This document shows, in pieces, positions 7,195 through 16,851 of a DNA stretch of 64,000 nt. Location: assembly GCA_024207135.1 (NCBI GenBank), contig CP042428.1:3286001-3350000 (forward strand), in the 5' to 3' direction. Below the pieces are notes generated by a model. It was not told the DNA's origin and made no database searches. It saw nothing but the letters and a program-made list of their open reading frames with translations. How positions within the stretch are numbered: the first letter of the stretch is position 1; each line of letters begins with the position of its first letter. Both the position numbers and the translations under genes were made by a program. The stretch comes from Arthrobacter sp. C2 (GTDB taxonomy: Bacteria > Actinomycetota > Actinomycetes > Actinomycetales > Micrococcaceae).

Positions 7195-9573
7195 TCAGTA
7201 ACCCAGGCCGAAGCCGAACGGGTAGAGCTCCCCGTCGGCGGTCTCCTTGTAACCGGGCAGGTCGCTGAACTGCTCTTCGATCGCCTCGGCGGTGCCCGCC
7301 AGGGCGAAAGGCATCCTGCCCTGGGGTGCGACCTTGCCCGAGAGGATGTCGAGCAGCGCGGTGTCGCTCATGCCGAAGCCCGCCACGATCGCGCCGGCGT
7401 CGCGCAGTCCGCTGGCCTCGTCCATGACGAACGGCTGGCGGAAGTACACGTGCAGGACCACCGCGGAGGGGTCCTCGACCTCGGCCATGACCTGCTTGAT
7501 GGTGTCCAGCGACGGGGTGATCTTCCACGACTCGGACTCTGCCATGGACGTGAAGTCCAGGATGCTCGACTCCCAGGGCAGCGAGCCGCCGAAGCGCAGG
7601 CCGTCATCGGTGCACGTCGGTGCGCCCTGGGTGACGCAGGCGTCCGCCGCGCCGTAGGGGCTTTGGCCGTCGAGCCCTTCAACGCCCTCCAGCACGGAGG
7701 TGTTGGTGTGCTCGGGGTTCATGCCGGATTCCGGGTCGTTGCTGGTGTAGGAACCGGTGTTGGCGTTGTTCACCGTAATGTTGAGCAGGGCGACGTCGCT
7801 GTCCTTGGCGCTGGGCCGGTCGGCCGCGTCCTTGGTGTTGCCGTCGGTGACGTTGTAGCCGTATTCGGCGACCTTCGCCGCGGAAATGTCTCCCAGGACG
7901 TAGACGTCGGAGGCGGGCTTCAACGGCAGGACCTTGGATCCGTCGGCGGTTTCCTTGTTCTGCAGCAGGACTGCGGACTTGCGCTGCAGGTCAAGGCCAA
8001 CCTCGCGGTTCGCGGCGCTGCCGACAGTGTTGCCGGCGGCGGTCGTGTCGACGTACGGGTTCTCGAACAGGCCCATGCTGAACATCGGTTCGGTCAGCCG
8101 CACGGCGGCGAGCGTGACGCGCTCCTCCGTCAACAGGCCGGAATCGACAAGGTCGGTGATGGTCTTGACGTCGTGGAAACCCGAGAGGGTGTCGGTACCG
8201 CCGTTGATGGCCGCTGCGACGCGCTCGGGAACCGACTTGTCCTCCAGGCCCCAGGCCCGGTCGTTGATGATGCCGGTGTCCGAGTTTACGTATCCGGCGA
8301 ACCCGAGCTTGTCGCGCAAAAGGTCGTTGACGATCTGCTTGGAGAAGGCCATGCCGGTCGAATCATAGGTGACGCCGTCGTGGGTAACCTCCACCGGGGC
8401 GCCGTAGTACGGCATGATCGAGGAGACACCGGCCTTGATGGCGGCTTCGAAGGGCTTGAGGTGCTCGCCGAAGGCGCCGCCCGGGTAGACCTGGGTCTTG
8501 CCGAAGGAGTAGTGGGCATCAAGGCCCAGCTCCTGCGGCCCGCCGCCGGGGAAGTGCTTCATGGTCAGCGCCACGGCGGTTTCCGGGCTGAGCGAGGAGC
8601 CCTCCGCATCGAGCGGGCCCTGCAAGGATTCAACGAGCGTGGTCATGATGTTGGAGTTCAAATCCGCGTCCTCGGTGAACGTCTCGTGGGCGCGGTACCA
8701 GCGCGGCTCGGTGGACAGGTCAGCCATGTAGCCGTACATCCCGCGCAGCCCGATCGACTCCCATTCATCTCCCATGACGTTGGCGAAGTTCTCGACGACC
8801 GACATGTCGCCGGTGGTGGGCGCCTGCCCGGTGCGCGCGGCTTCCTCGCCCAGGGCCGCGGCGGCGATCCCCGCCTCCTTCGGGAAGGCGGTGAAGGCCC
8901 CGGCGGATTCGTTGATGCCGGCGCGTGCGTCCGGGTCGATGTGGTTGCGGGCATTGGACTTGTAGAGCATCGGGATGCCCAGGCGGGTGGCCTCGCCGAG
9001 CTCCTGGACGGAATTCATGTAGGTGGCCGCTTCCTGCGGCGTCAGGGACGTGCTGGCCTGGAATCCGTCGCCGGTGGCCCCGCAGACGGCCTGGTCCTCG
9101 CTGGTGACGGTGTTGCGGAAGATGAAGCGGTGCATCTTCTGGTCGTTGATGTAGCCGGTTGCCGCCGGGTCGAGGGCGCCGCGCTTCTTCGTGTCGGGGT
9201 CGCAGGCGGCGTTGAGGGTGTCGATCAGCATCAGGCCGGACTTCTCCTCCAGCGTCATCAGCGACACCAGGTTCTCCGCGCGCTCTCCGGCGGGCAACCT
9301 CCAGTCCTCGTAGGGGTCGAGCTTGCCGTTGGCGTTGAGGTCCTTGAAGGTGCGGCCCTTGACCGTGATGGTGTCCTTGACGCGGACACCGAGCGTCGGC
9401 GGCTTGCCGTGGTTGCCTTCATTGTTGTTCACGGCTGCGGGGGCGTTCTTGCCGGCGTTGTCCTGCGGCGGCAAGGCGCTCGCCGACGTCGCGCCCAGGG
9501 TGAGTATCAGGGGCAGGGCCAGTGCCGCTGCCGTGCGTCGCCGTCTTGGCGATGGCGGAAACTTTCGGGTCAT
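7195..9573 (-). CDS. Secreted glycoside hydrolase family 3 protein
   Basis: A 792-residue exported GH3 glycosidase (beta-glucosidase or beta-xylosidase group). Residues 1-35 form a signal peptide: an Arg-rich n-region, a hydrophobic core, and probable cleavage after SASA. An EF-hand-like loop, DLNANGKLDPYED, follows near residue 75. The N-terminal barrel carries KHFPGGG, with the substrate-binding Lys-His. The nucleophile Asp is expected in GYVNSDTGI near residue 430. The C-terminal domain ends in PFGFGLGY, the usual end of the GH3 C domain; no fibronectin-like extension follows. GGAGAG lies before the ATG. It sits beside the uronate uptake genes, so it may release uronic-acid-containing or other plant sugars. 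The exact specificity cannot be read. Confidence 0.88.
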   Translation of the reverse strand: MTRKFPPSPRRRRTAAALALPLILTLGATSASALPPQDNAGKNAPAAVNNNEGNHGKPPTLGVRVKDTITVKGRTFKDLNANGKLDPYEDWRLPAGERAENLVSLMTLEEKSGLMLIDTLNAACDPDTKKRGALDPAATGYINDQKMHRFIFRNTVTSEDQAVCGATGDGFQASTSLTPQEAATYMNSVQELGEATRLGIPMLYKSNARNHIDPDARAGINESAGAFTAFPKEAGIAAAALGEEAARTGQAPTTGDMSVVENFANVMGDEWESIGLRGMYGYMADLSTEPRWYRAHETFTEDADLNSNIMTTLVESLQGPLDAEGSSLSPETAVALTMKHFPGGGPQELGLDAHYSFGKTQVYPGGAFGEHLKPFEAAIKAGVSSIMPYYGAPVEVTHDGVTYDSTGMAFSKQIVNDLLRDKLGFAGYVNSDTGIINDRAWGLEDKSVPERVAAAINGGTDTLSGFHDVKTITDLVDSGLLTEERVTLAAVRLTEPMFSMGLFENPYVDTTAAGNTVGSAANREVGLDLQRKSAVLLQNKETADGSKVLPLKPASDVYVLGDISAAKVAEYGYNVTDGNTKDAADRPSAKDSDVALLNITVNNANTGSYTSNDPESGMNPEHTNTSVLEGVEGLDGQSPYGAADACVTQGAPTCTDDGLRFGGSLPWESSILDFTSMAESESWKITPSLDTIKQVMAEVEDPSAVVLHVYFRQPFVMDEASGLRDAGAIVAGFGMSDTALLDILSGKVAPQGRMPFALAGTAEAIEEQFSDLPGYKETADGELYPFGFGLGY

Positions 9574-9743
9574 GGTGTGCTCTCCATTGAGTCAGGTGCG
9601 GGGGTGATGGTGGGCGGCTCGGGCCCCGCCATCGGATGCATCTCCCACTGTGTCGCAGGTCACCCGATCAATGCACGCGGTTGCCATGAATTGCCTTCGC
9701 GACAAGGGGCTTTTCGAAGCCCGAAGGGGAACTTAACGCAGAG
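9574..9743. promoter_or_regulatory. GH3 upstream region with a GTTGCCA motif
   Basis: This is the promoter side of the GH3 gene. It contains GTTGCCA at 9680-9686 followed by ATTGCC, resembling the half-sites near the LacI-family gene (12779-12798) and the palindrome before the uronate isomerase (13890-13903). If these are the same operator, the glycosidase belongs to the same regulon. The match is short, so this is tentative. Confidence 0.3.
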
Positions 9744-9782
9744 ATGCGGCACCGGAACCACTGACAGGTTCCGGTGCCGCAT
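9744..9782. terminator. Terminator hairpin after the TRAP operon
   Basis: A perfect 16-bp stem (ATGCGGCACCGGAACC, seven-base loop, complement) just downstream of the dctM stop in the direction of transcription. There is no clear T-run. Confidence 0.75.
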
Positions 9783-9811
9783 CGGGCAGCAGGTGTTTTA
9801 GGCGCCCGCCG

Positions 9812-11122
9812 CTACGGGGCCAGCAGCCCCAGCAGGTCCGGCAGCCACAAGGACAGCTGCGGGATGAAGGTGACCACGAAGAGCATCGCGACCAGTGCCA
9901 GGAAGAACGGCACCAGGGCCCTGATGACGGGCTCGGCACGCAGCCCGGCCACCCTGGCTCCGACGAAGAGCACGTTGCCCACCGGCGGGGTGATCGTGCC
10001 CAGGCACAGGTTGAAGGTGACCATGATGCCGAAGTGGATCGGATCCACGCCGAAGGTGGTCACGATCGGCAGGAAGATCGGCACGAAGATCAGGATCGCC
10101 GGGGTCGGGTCCATGAACGTGCCGACGATCAGCAGGATCACCATGATCAGGATCAGGATCATGGTCGGGGAATCGGTCAGGCCGAGCAGCCCGGAGGAGA
10201 TGGCTCCCGGGATGCCGGAGAAGGCCATGACCCAGGCCATGATCGTGGACACGCCGACCAGCAGCATGACGATCGCGGTGGTCAGCGTGGCATCGATGAG
10301 GATGCGCGGCAGGTCGCCGACCTTGATGGCCTTGTAGATGAAGCCCAGGATCAGGCAGTACACCACGGCGATCGCCGCGGACTCGGTCGGGGTGAAGACG
10401 CCGGCCAGGATGCCGCCGATGACGATGACGATCATCAGGATCGAGGGGACCGCACGCCAGATGGTCAGCAACGCCGTGGGCAGGGAGACCTTGACGTGGT
10501 TCTTCAGTTCCGGGCGCTTGCGCACATAGAGCCAGACAACCAGCATGCAGGCCAGGGCCCAGAGGATGCCCGGGATGTAGCCGGCGACGAAGAGCGTCGC
10601 AATCGAGGTGCTGGAGACCAGCGAGTACACGATCAGGGTGTTCGACGGCGGGATCAGCATGCCCGAGGGGGCCGAGGCGATGTTGACGGCTGCCGAGAAG
10701 TTCCTGTCGTAGCCTTCCTTGCGCTGGCGCGGGCCGATGACCCCGCCGACCGCCGCGGCCGAGGCAACTGCGGCGCCGGAGACCGAACCGAACAGTGCAT
10801 TGGCCACCACGTTGGTCTGGGCCAGGGAGCCGGGGGTGCGGCCGACCAGGACCTTGGCTGCGTCGATGAGGCGTCCGGCGATGCCGCCGTTGTTCATCAG
10901 CACGCCGGCCAGGATGAAGAAGGGGATGGCCAGCAGGGTGAACGAGTTGATGCCGGTGAACATCCGCTGCGCGGAGACGAAGGAGGCCTTTTCCACGCCG
11001 ATGACTGCCGCCACGGCCAGGAAGGCGGAGACGCCCACGGCCACGGCGATCGGCACGCGTGCCAGCAAGAGCACCGCGATGCCAACGACCAGGACTATGC
11101 CTGCTACAAGTGCTGCATCCAT
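9812..11122 (-). CDS. dctM: TRAP transporter large permease (DctM)
   Basis: A 436-residue polytopic inner-membrane protein of the TRAP large subunit family, with about twelve hydrophobic segments. The motifs GSVSGAAVASAAAVGGVIGP and SGMLIPPSN are characteristic of DctM and belong to the substrate and sodium transport core. It starts two bases after the dctQ stop. Together with the small subunit and the binding protein it forms a sodium-coupled solute importer. The adjacent LacI gene and uronate catabolic genes make a hexuronate the likely cargo, which is inference from context. Confidence 0.92.
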   Translation of the reverse strand: MDAALVAGIVLVVGIAVLLLARVPIAVAVGVSAFLAVAAVIGVEKASFVSAQRMFTGINSFTLLAIPFFILAGVLMNNGGIAGRLIDAAKVLVGRTPGSLAQTNVVANALFGSVSGAAVASAAAVGGVIGPRQRKEGYDRNFSAAVNIASAPSGMLIPPSNTLIVYSLVSSTSIATLFVAGYIPGILWALACMLVVWLYVRKRPELKNHVKVSLPTALLTIWRAVPSILMIVIVIGGILAGVFTPTESAAIAVVYCLILGFIYKAIKVGDLPRILIDATLTTAIVMLLVGVSTIMAWVMAFSGIPGAISSGLLGLTDSPTMILILIMVILLIVGTFMDPTPAILIFVPIFLPIVTTFGVDPIHFGIMVTFNLCLGTITPPVGNVLFVGARVAGLRAEPVIRALVPFFLALVAMLFVVTFIPQLSLWLPDLLGLLAP

Positions 11123-11124
11123 AC

Positions 11125-11637
11125 CTAGATCGCCTCCCGGATTTCTTCGTCTTCGTCGTCGTTGGGCAGGCCGCGTCCGTGCAGCGCCTCAACCAGGTGG
11201 TAGACCGCGTAGAACGCGGTCATGATCCCGGAGATGGGCAGGGCCAGGTACATGGCGCCGATGTTCAGCGGAAGCCCGGAAATCTTTTGGCTCCAGGTCA
11301 GGTCGACGCCGCGGATGCCGCCGTAGACCAGCACGAACGCGGCGAAGAGCAGGATGATGACCTGGACGAAAACCTCGGTGGTGCGCTTCTCGTTGATTTT
11401 CAGCGCACGGACCAGGAAGTCCACGGCAATGTGCCCGCGGTCCGAGAAGACGTAGGCGGAACCAAAGAGTGCCAGCCAGACAAAGAGGTACTGGGCCAGG
11501 GATGTGGTCCACGTGGCCGGGGCGTGCATGACCTGGCGGCTGAAGACCTGCCAGCAGACCACCAGCACCAGGGCGCTGAAAAGGACCACGCACAGCCACT
11601 TCAGCGTGACATCGAGGACGGTTTTGACGGCGTTCAC
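11125..11637 (-). CDS. dctQ: TRAP transporter small permease (DctQ)
   Basis: A 170-residue membrane protein with four predicted helices, the normal layout of the TRAP small subunit. SLAQYLFVWLALFGSAYVF is the typical second helix with its conserved W. The GTG start at 11637 overlaps the dctP stop by four bases (GTGA), so the long upstream extension of this frame is rejected. It partners DctM in the membrane. Confidence 0.9.
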   Translation of the reverse strand: MNAVKTVLDVTLKWLCVVLFSALVLVVCWQVFSRQVMHAPATWTTSLAQYLFVWLALFGSAYVFSDRGHIAVDFLVRALKINEKRTTEVFVQVIILLFAAFVLVYGGIRGVDLTWSQKISGLPLNIGAMYLALPISGIMTAFYAVYHLVEALHGRGLPNDDEDEEIREAI

Positions 11638-12644
11638 TTTCCGGCCTCCTTGATGTTGTCGTAGAGCTTGTGGGCCTTTTCGCCCTTCAGAGCACCCTCG
11701 ACCACGGGGGCCAGAGCCTTGCGGAATGCTTCCTCGTCGACGTCGTTGAACTTCGAGCCCGAAGCCGTGGCCTTGTCGATGGCTGCCTGCGTGTCGGATT
11801 GCCACAGCACCACATGCTCGTCGACGGTCTTTTGCCATTCGGATTCCAGGATCTTGCGGTCCTCCGGGTTCAACTTCTCCATGAGCTCGGAGTTGATGAG
11901 CATGTAGTCGAGGCCCACCAGGTGGCGGGTGCGGGCCACATGCTTGGCCACCTCGTTGTGCTTCTGGGTGACGTAGGAAACCTCGTTGTTTTCGGCGCCG
12001 TCAAGCACGCCCGACTGCATCGCGGTGTAGACCTCGCCATAGGACATCGGGGTTGCGGAGGCGCCCATGGCGTTGACCATCGCAATGTGGATGTCCGATT
12101 CCTGGACCCGGATCTTCATGCCGGCCAAGTCGGCCGGCTTCGTGATGGGGCCTTCGGCGGTGTAGAGGTTGCGGTCGCCCTGAGTGAGACCGCCAAGCAC
12201 CGTGAGGTTCTTGGACTCCTCGAGCGAGGAGAAGAGTTCGCCGACGATTGCGGGATTCCGCAGCACCGAAATCTGGTGCTCGATGCTGGTGAACACGGTG
12301 GGCAGGTTCAGTGTTGCGAAGCCGGGGTTCAGGTTTTCCAGCTGGGTGCCCGAGGCGATGGCCATGTCGACCGAGCCGTCGGAGACCAGCTGGATGACTT
12401 CCTGCTGCGCGCCGAGGGTCTCGTTGGGGTAGACCTTGATGTCCCACCGGCCGTCCGTGGCCTGCTTCAGGCGTTCGCCGAAGCCGGTCAGGGCAATGTA
12501 GGAGGGGTGTGACTCTGATTGGTTGAGGGAAAGAACCATGGTCTTTCCCTCTTCGGCGGTGCCCGAGATGCCGGCGGTGCACGCACTTAGACCAAGTGCG
12601 GCGGCTGCGGCAAGGGCAACGACGCGAATGACGCGAAGTTTCAT
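11634..12644 (-). CDS. dctP: TRAP transporter substrate-binding lipoprotein (DctP)
   Basis: A 336-residue DctP/TAXI-type extracytoplasmic binding protein. The signal peptide ends in a lipobox, LSAC, so it is lipid-anchored as expected in a Gram-positive cell. Conserved family elements include the region around VQESDIHIAMVNAMGA, with the Arg that binds the substrate carboxylate (KIRVQ). GEVYTAMQSGVLDGAENN is the signature segment. It is first in the leftward dctPQM operon. Similarity to uronate-binding DctP proteins is expected from context but cannot be tested here. Confidence 0.92.
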   Translation of the reverse strand: MKLRVIRVVALAAAAALGLSACTAGISGTAEEGKTMVLSLNQSESHPSYIALTGFGERLKQATDGRWDIKVYPNETLGAQQEVIQLVSDGSVDMAIASGTQLENLNPGFATLNLPTVFTSIEHQISVLRNPAIVGELFSSLEESKNLTVLGGLTQGDRNLYTAEGPITKPADLAGMKIRVQESDIHIAMVNAMGASATPMSYGEVYTAMQSGVLDGAENNEVSYVTQKHNEVAKHVARTRHLVGLDYMLINSELMEKLNPEDRKILESEWQKTVDEHVVLWQSDTQAAIDKATASGSKFNDVDEEAFRKALAPVVEGALKGEKAHKLYDNIKEAGK

Positions 12645-12776
12645 CTCTAAAGGCTACTTTCCGGCCGGTGGGCGGCATCTTTGCCGCTCGCCTGTTACAT
12701 GCGGCACCTGTGAGGGTGCCTCCCGGCCACGTTGACGGTTGCATTGATGATGTACGCCACAGCGCGCCGCGAGCCA

Positions 12777-12812
12777 ATTGTTGCCACTAGTTGCCACGAG
12801 CTACCAACAATC
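12777..12812. promoter_or_regulatory. Candidate LacI-family operator between dctP and the regulator gene
   Basis: Two direct GTTGCCAC repeats lie in ATTGTTGCCACTAGTTGCCA, and the outer arms ATTGTTG and CAACAAT are inverted repeats. The site lies just upstream of the regulator start and in the divergent dctP promoter region. This placement suits autoregulation and control of the transporter. Confidence 0.5.
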
Positions 12813-12836
12813 GCTTCGGCGCGCAAAGATGGAAAG

Positions 12837-13853
12837 GTGAGTCCCCAACCTGAAGAACCCCGACCGGCAACGATCTACGATGTGGCACGCATCGTGGGGG
12901 TTTCCGCATCCACTGTTTCGCGGGCCTTTGCCCGACCGGGCAGGGTCAGTTTTGCCACCGCCGAACGCATCCGCAAGGTTGCCGACGAGATCGGCTACCA
13001 GTCGGTGAGCGTGCGCCGCCCCATGGCCCAGGGCCGCAGCAGGCGCGGGACCATTGCCTTGGTGGTGGCCGATATTTCCAATCCGGTCTACTTCGAGATG
13101 ATCCGCGGTGCCGAGGAGGAAGCGGCGTTGAACGGCTACACCATGCTCCTGGCCCACACCCGGGAATCCGGGGTCATCGAGCGCGAGGCCATCGAACGGT
13201 CCATCGACATTGTGGACGGGATCGTGCTCAGCAGCTCGCGGATGTCCGACGCGGCCATCCGGGCCATGGCCAAGCAGAAGCCCACGGTGGTGATGAACCG
13301 CGGGGTCAAGGGCGTGGCAAGCGTGATCACCGACAACGTGCGCGGGGTGCGCCGGGCCATCGAGCATTTCGCCCAGTTGGGGCACCGGGAGGTTTCCTAC
13401 CTGGCCGGACCCGAGGCATCGTGGGCGGATTCGATGCGCTGGCGGGCAGTGAAACAGGCGGGCCAGGAACTCGACGTGCGGATCACGAAGATCGAATCCA
13501 CCGCGCCCACCATGGACGGCGGGGCGCAGGTGGCCGACAAGGTTGCCACGGGCAAGGCCTCCGCGGTGCTCGCCTACAACGACCAGCTGGCGCTCGGGCT
13601 GATGCGCAGGCTGCAGGCCAACGGTTTTGGCATCCCGGAGGATTTCTCCATCATCGGTTTTGACAATTCCTCGGGCGCCTCGTTGATCGTCCCGGGGCTT
13701 TCCAGCGTTGCAGCCCCGCTGCATGCCCTGGGCGCCACCGCGGTGCGCAGCCTGTTGGCGATCTCGCGCGGCGCCGTCTCGGCGCACGAACAAGCGGTGG
13801 TGCTGCCGACGCGGCTGGTCCTGCGCGGGTCCACCGCACGCCCCCGAGGCTAG
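12837..13853 (+). CDS. LacI-family transcriptional regulator (probable uronate regulator)
   Basis: A 338-residue LacI/GalR repressor. The helix-turn-helix and hinge cover ATIYDVARIVGVSASTVSRA and GRVSFATAERIRKVADEIGY. A periplasmic-binding-like sugar-sensing domain follows (ALVVADISNPVYFEMIRG, then FSIIGFDNSSGASL near the end). GTG at 12837 gives a normal distance to the helix-turn-helix; an ATG at 12732 in frame is less likely because it would include the operator-like repeats. It is divergent from dctPQM and upstream of uronate catabolic genes, so it probably represses both until a uronate or a KDG-like inducer binds. Confidence 0.87.
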   Translation: MSPQPEEPRPATIYDVARIVGVSASTVSRAFARPGRVSFATAERIRKVADEIGYQSVSVRRPMAQGRSRRGTIALVVADISNPVYFEMIRGAEEEAALNGYTMLLAHTRESGVIEREAIERSIDIVDGIVLSSSRMSDAAIRAMAKQKPTVVMNRGVKGVASVITDNVRGVRRAIEHFAQLGHREVSYLAGPEASWADSMRWRAVKQAGQELDVRITKIESTAPTMDGGAQVADKVATGKASAVLAYNDQLALGLMRRLQANGFGIPEDFSIIGFDNSSGASLIVPGLSSVAAPLHALGATAVRSLLAISRGAVSAHEQAVVLPTRLVLRGSTARPRG

Positions 13854-13889
13854 AAGGCCGGCGGGCCCCGGGCGAGTGGTGCAACTCAT

Positions 13890-13903
13890 GGCAACTTGTT
13901 GCC
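13890..13903. promoter_or_regulatory. Palindromic operator candidate before the uronate isomerase
   Basis: GGCAACTTGTTGCC is a perfect 14-base palindrome located 31 bases before the uxaC start and downstream of the LacI-family gene. It shares the GTTGCC core with the site upstream of that regulator. This is the size and symmetry expected for a LacI-family operator. Confidence 0.6.
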
Positions 13904-13934
13904 GTCGTGGTGCTGCCAAGCCGACCATCAATAC

Positions 13935-15344
13935 ATGCCTTCCTCGATTGCGAACCACCCCGATCGGCTTCTGCCCGCAGACCCCGGTGTCCGCGAGATA
14001 GCCCGGTCGCTCCACAAGGACGTGGAAAACCTGCCCATCATTTCGCCCCACGGCCACGTGGACGCGGCAATGATCGCCAACGACACCCCGTTCCCGGACC
14101 CCACCGCCCTGCTGCTGAGCCCGGACCACTACGTGACCCGCCTGCTGCACGCCAACGGCGTTCCGCTCGAGGCGCTGCGCGTCGGCGGCACCTCCGAGGT
14201 CGGCGCCCTGGATGCCTGGCGCACCTTCTGCGCCAACTGGAAGGCCTTCGACGGGACCGCCTCGGGGTACTGGCTGCGCCAGGAATTCGTCGACGTCTTC
14301 GGCATCGACGACCTTGACATCCGCGAGGAGACCGCCGAGGCGACGTTCAATGCGCTGCAGGCGAAGATCGACGAGCCGGGCTTCCGCCCGCGCGCGCTGA
14401 TGGACTCCTTCAACATCGAGGTCATGGCCACCACCGACGACCCGCTCGATGACCTGGCCGCGCACCGCACCCTGGCAACGGATTCCTCCTTCGCCTCCCG
14501 TGTGCTGCCGACCTTCCGCCCCGACGCGTACATCAAGTTCTGGGGCGCCGACTTCGCCGCCAAGGCCGACGCGCTGATCCAGGCCGCCGGCCAGGGTGCC
14601 ACCGGCTACGACGGCTACCTGGCCGCGATGGCCAACCGCCGCGCCTACTTCGTCGAGCACGGAGCGGTGTCCTCGGACCACGGTTCGCACTCGGCCGCCA
14701 CGCTGAAGCTGGACCGCGACGAAGCCGCCGCGCTCTTTGCCAAGGGCATGGCCGGCACCGCCTCCACCGCTGAGGCCTTCGCCTTCGAGGCGCACATGAT
14801 GTACCAGCAGGCCGCCATGGCCGTGGAAGACGGACTGGTCATGACGATGCACCCGGGCGTGCACCGCAACACCCACGCAGCCACGCTGAAGGCCTTCGGC
14901 CCGGACACCGGCCACGACATCCCCTTCGCCGTGGACTTCGCCACCGGCCTGCAGCCGCTGCTCAACGACTTCGGCACCGCGCCGGGCTTCCACTTCATCC
15001 CGTTCACCATCGACGAGACCGTGTTCTCCCGCGAGATCGCGCCGCTGGCCGGGTTCTACCCGTCGGTGTTCATCGGCGCCCCCTGGTGGTTCCTGGATGC
15101 GCCGGATGCGATGATGCGCTTCCGCTCCGCGGTCACCGAGACCGCTGGCTTCTCCCGTTCCTCGGGCTTCATCGACGACACCCGCGCCTTCTGTTCCATC
15201 CCGGCGCGGCACGACGCCTCGCGCCGCGTGGAGGCATCCTTCCTGGCCCGGCTGGTCGCCGAGCACCGGATCACCGAGGAACGCGCCCACGAAATCATCG
15301 TTGACGTCGTCGACGCCGCACCGCGCCGGGCGTTCAAGCTGTGA
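13935..15344 (+). CDS. uxaC: Glucuronate/uronate isomerase
   Basis: A 469-residue member of the uronate isomerase family (amidohydrolase superfamily), normal length. It converts glucuronate to fructuronate or galacturonate to tagaturonate. The metal-binding ISPHGHVD lies near residue 38. VMATTDDPLDDL, VLPTFRPD and the C-terminal DDTRAFCSIPARHD match the conserved UxaC blocks. The ATG at 13935 is used; no strong ribosome binding site is visible, so leaderless or weak initiation is possible. The stop overlaps the next start (GTGA). It is the first catabolic step after TRAP-mediated uptake. Confidence 0.92.
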   Translation: MPSSIANHPDRLLPADPGVREIARSLHKDVENLPIISPHGHVDAAMIANDTPFPDPTALLLSPDHYVTRLLHANGVPLEALRVGGTSEVGALDAWRTFCANWKAFDGTASGYWLRQEFVDVFGIDDLDIREETAEATFNALQAKIDEPGFRPRALMDSFNIEVMATTDDPLDDLAAHRTLATDSSFASRVLPTFRPDAYIKFWGADFAAKADALIQAAGQGATGYDGYLAAMANRRAYFVEHGAVSSDHGSHSAATLKLDRDEAAALFAKGMAGTASTAEAFAFEAHMMYQQAAMAVEDGLVMTMHPGVHRNTHAATLKAFGPDTGHDIPFAVDFATGLQPLLNDFGTAPGFHFIPFTIDETVFSREIAPLAGFYPSVFIGAPWWFLDAPDAMMRFRSAVTETAGFSRSSGFIDDTRAFCSIPARHDASRRVEASFLARLVAEHRITEERAHEIIVDVVDAAPRRAFKL

Positions 15345-16795
15345 GCGCCGGATCCGTGGCCACCCGCGAACTGAACCGCACGACCCACCCGGCGCCCAAG
15401 GCCGAGGTCCGCATCGTGCACATCGGCCTGGGCGCCTTCCACCGCGCCCACCAGGCCTGGTACACCGCCAAGGCGAACGACGGCTGGGGGATCGCCGCCT
15501 TCACCGGACGCAGCGCCACCGCCGCCGAGGAGCTCGCCGCGCAGGACGGGCTGTTCACGCTGATCCGGCGCGAGGCCGAGGGCGACAGCTTCGAGGTCAT
15601 CGATTCCATCGTGGAGGCCCGTGACGGCAACGACATGGCGGCGCTGTCCACCCTGCTGGCCAGCCCATCCACCGCGATCGTCACCCTGACCATCACCGAA
15701 GCCGGCTACAAGATGGCCCCCGGGGCCACGGAACCGACGTTGAACCTCGACGACGACCAGGTCCTTGCGGACCTGGGGGTCCTGCGGGAATGCTACGACG
15801 CCGGGGTCTTCGCCAAGACCGCCGCCGAGTTCGAGGCCCTGGCCCTGGGCACCGCCGCGGCACGCCTGGTGGTCGGCCTGGCTGCCCGCCGTTCCGGCGA
15901 CGGCTGGCCGCTGGCCGTCGTGTCCTGCGACAACCTGCCGGGCAACGGCGCGGTGGCACGGGCCGGCATCCTGGGCTTCGCGCAGGCGGTGGACCCGATG
16001 CTGGCGCGCTGGATCGATGCGAACGTCTCATTCGTGGACACCTCCATCGACCGCATCACCCCGCGGACCACCGACGCCGACCGCGACACCGTGGCCGCCG
16101 AAACCGGTTTCGTTGATGTCTCCCCGGTGGTCACCGAGCCTTTCACCTCATGGGTGCTTTCCGGGGATTTCCCGGCCGGCCGCCCAGCCTGGGAAAAAGC
16201 CGGCGCCCAGTTCGTGACGGACCTGGAGTCCTTTGAACGCCGCAAGCTGTGGCTGCTCAACGGTGCCCACACGCTGATGTCCTTTGCCGGGCAGCTGCGC
16301 GGACACGCAACCGTCGCGCAGGCCCTGGCCGACCCGGCCGTTTCCGGTTGGGTCGAGGAATTCTGGGATGCCGCCGCCGCGCACCTCACCGGGCCGGAAC
16401 TTGAGGTCCCTGAATACCGCAAGGCGTTGCGCGAACGCTTCGAGAACCCGCGCATTGCCCACTTCCTGGCCCAGATCGCCGGAGACGGATCGCTCAAGCT
16501 TGCCGCCCGCGCCTTGCCGGTGTTCCGCGCCGAGCAGGCTGCCGGGCGCCACGGCACCGCTGCCTTGCGCCTGTTGGCCGCCTGGTGTGACCAGCTGGCG
16601 GCGCAACATGCCGCCGGAACCCCGGTGCAGGATGCGAACGCAACTGCGCTGGAAGTGATCCTGGCCGATCCGGCCATCCGTTCCGGCTCTGCGCAACAGA
16701 CCGCCGCACTGCTGGGCGTCATCGAGGCCGGGCTCGGCACCGACCCCTCCCTGGTGGCCTCGATCCATGCCCTGCGCGGGCACTTCACCAACTGA
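15341..16795 (+). CDS. Mannitol dehydrogenase-family oxidoreductase, probable fructuronate reductase
   Basis: A 484-residue protein of the mannitol/altronate dehydrogenase family. The N-terminal NAD-binding motif [15 protein letters not shown] is typical. [13 protein letters not shown] and the catalytic-domain block [15 protein letters not shown] (with the family Lys and Asn residues) are conserved. It follows the isomerase with a GTGA overlap and precedes mannonate dehydratase, so reduction of D-fructuronate to D-mannonate (UxuB activity) is the best assignment. Tagaturonate reductase (UxaB) is the alternative, but no altronate dehydratase is present. Confidence 0.87.
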   Translation: MSAGSVATRELNRTTHPAPKAEVRIVHIGLGAFHRAHQAWYTAKANDGWGIAAFTGRSATAAEELAAQDGLFTLIRREAEGDSFEVIDSIVEARDGNDMAALSTLLASPSTAIVTLTITEAGYKMAPGATEPTLNLDDDQVLADLGVLRECYDAGVFAKTAAEFEALALGTAAARLVVGLAARRSGDGWPLAVVSCDNLPGNGAVARAGILGFAQAVDPMLARWIDANVSFVDTSIDRITPRTTDADRDTVAAETGFVDVSPVVTEPFTSWVLSGDFPAGRPAWEKAGAQFVTDLESFERRKLWLLNGAHTLMSFAGQLRGHATVAQALADPAVSGWVEEFWDAAAAHLTGPELEVPEYRKALRERFENPRIAHFLAQIAGDGSLKLAARALPVFRAEQAAGRHGTAALRLLAAWCDQLAAQHAAGTPVQDANATALEVILADPAIRSGSAQQTAALLGVIEAGLGTDPSLVASIHALRGHFTN

Positions 16796-16851
16796 CTTTT
16801 CTCCCCGCCACACCCGGTGCACCGACGCATCGGGAATCTGAAAGGATTGCC

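Noticed and set aside
7165-9801. An 878-codon open frame antisense to the GH3 gene
   Set aside because: It is a GC-rich shadow: no domain, no ribosome binding site, and a low-complexity Gly/Val/Arg composition.
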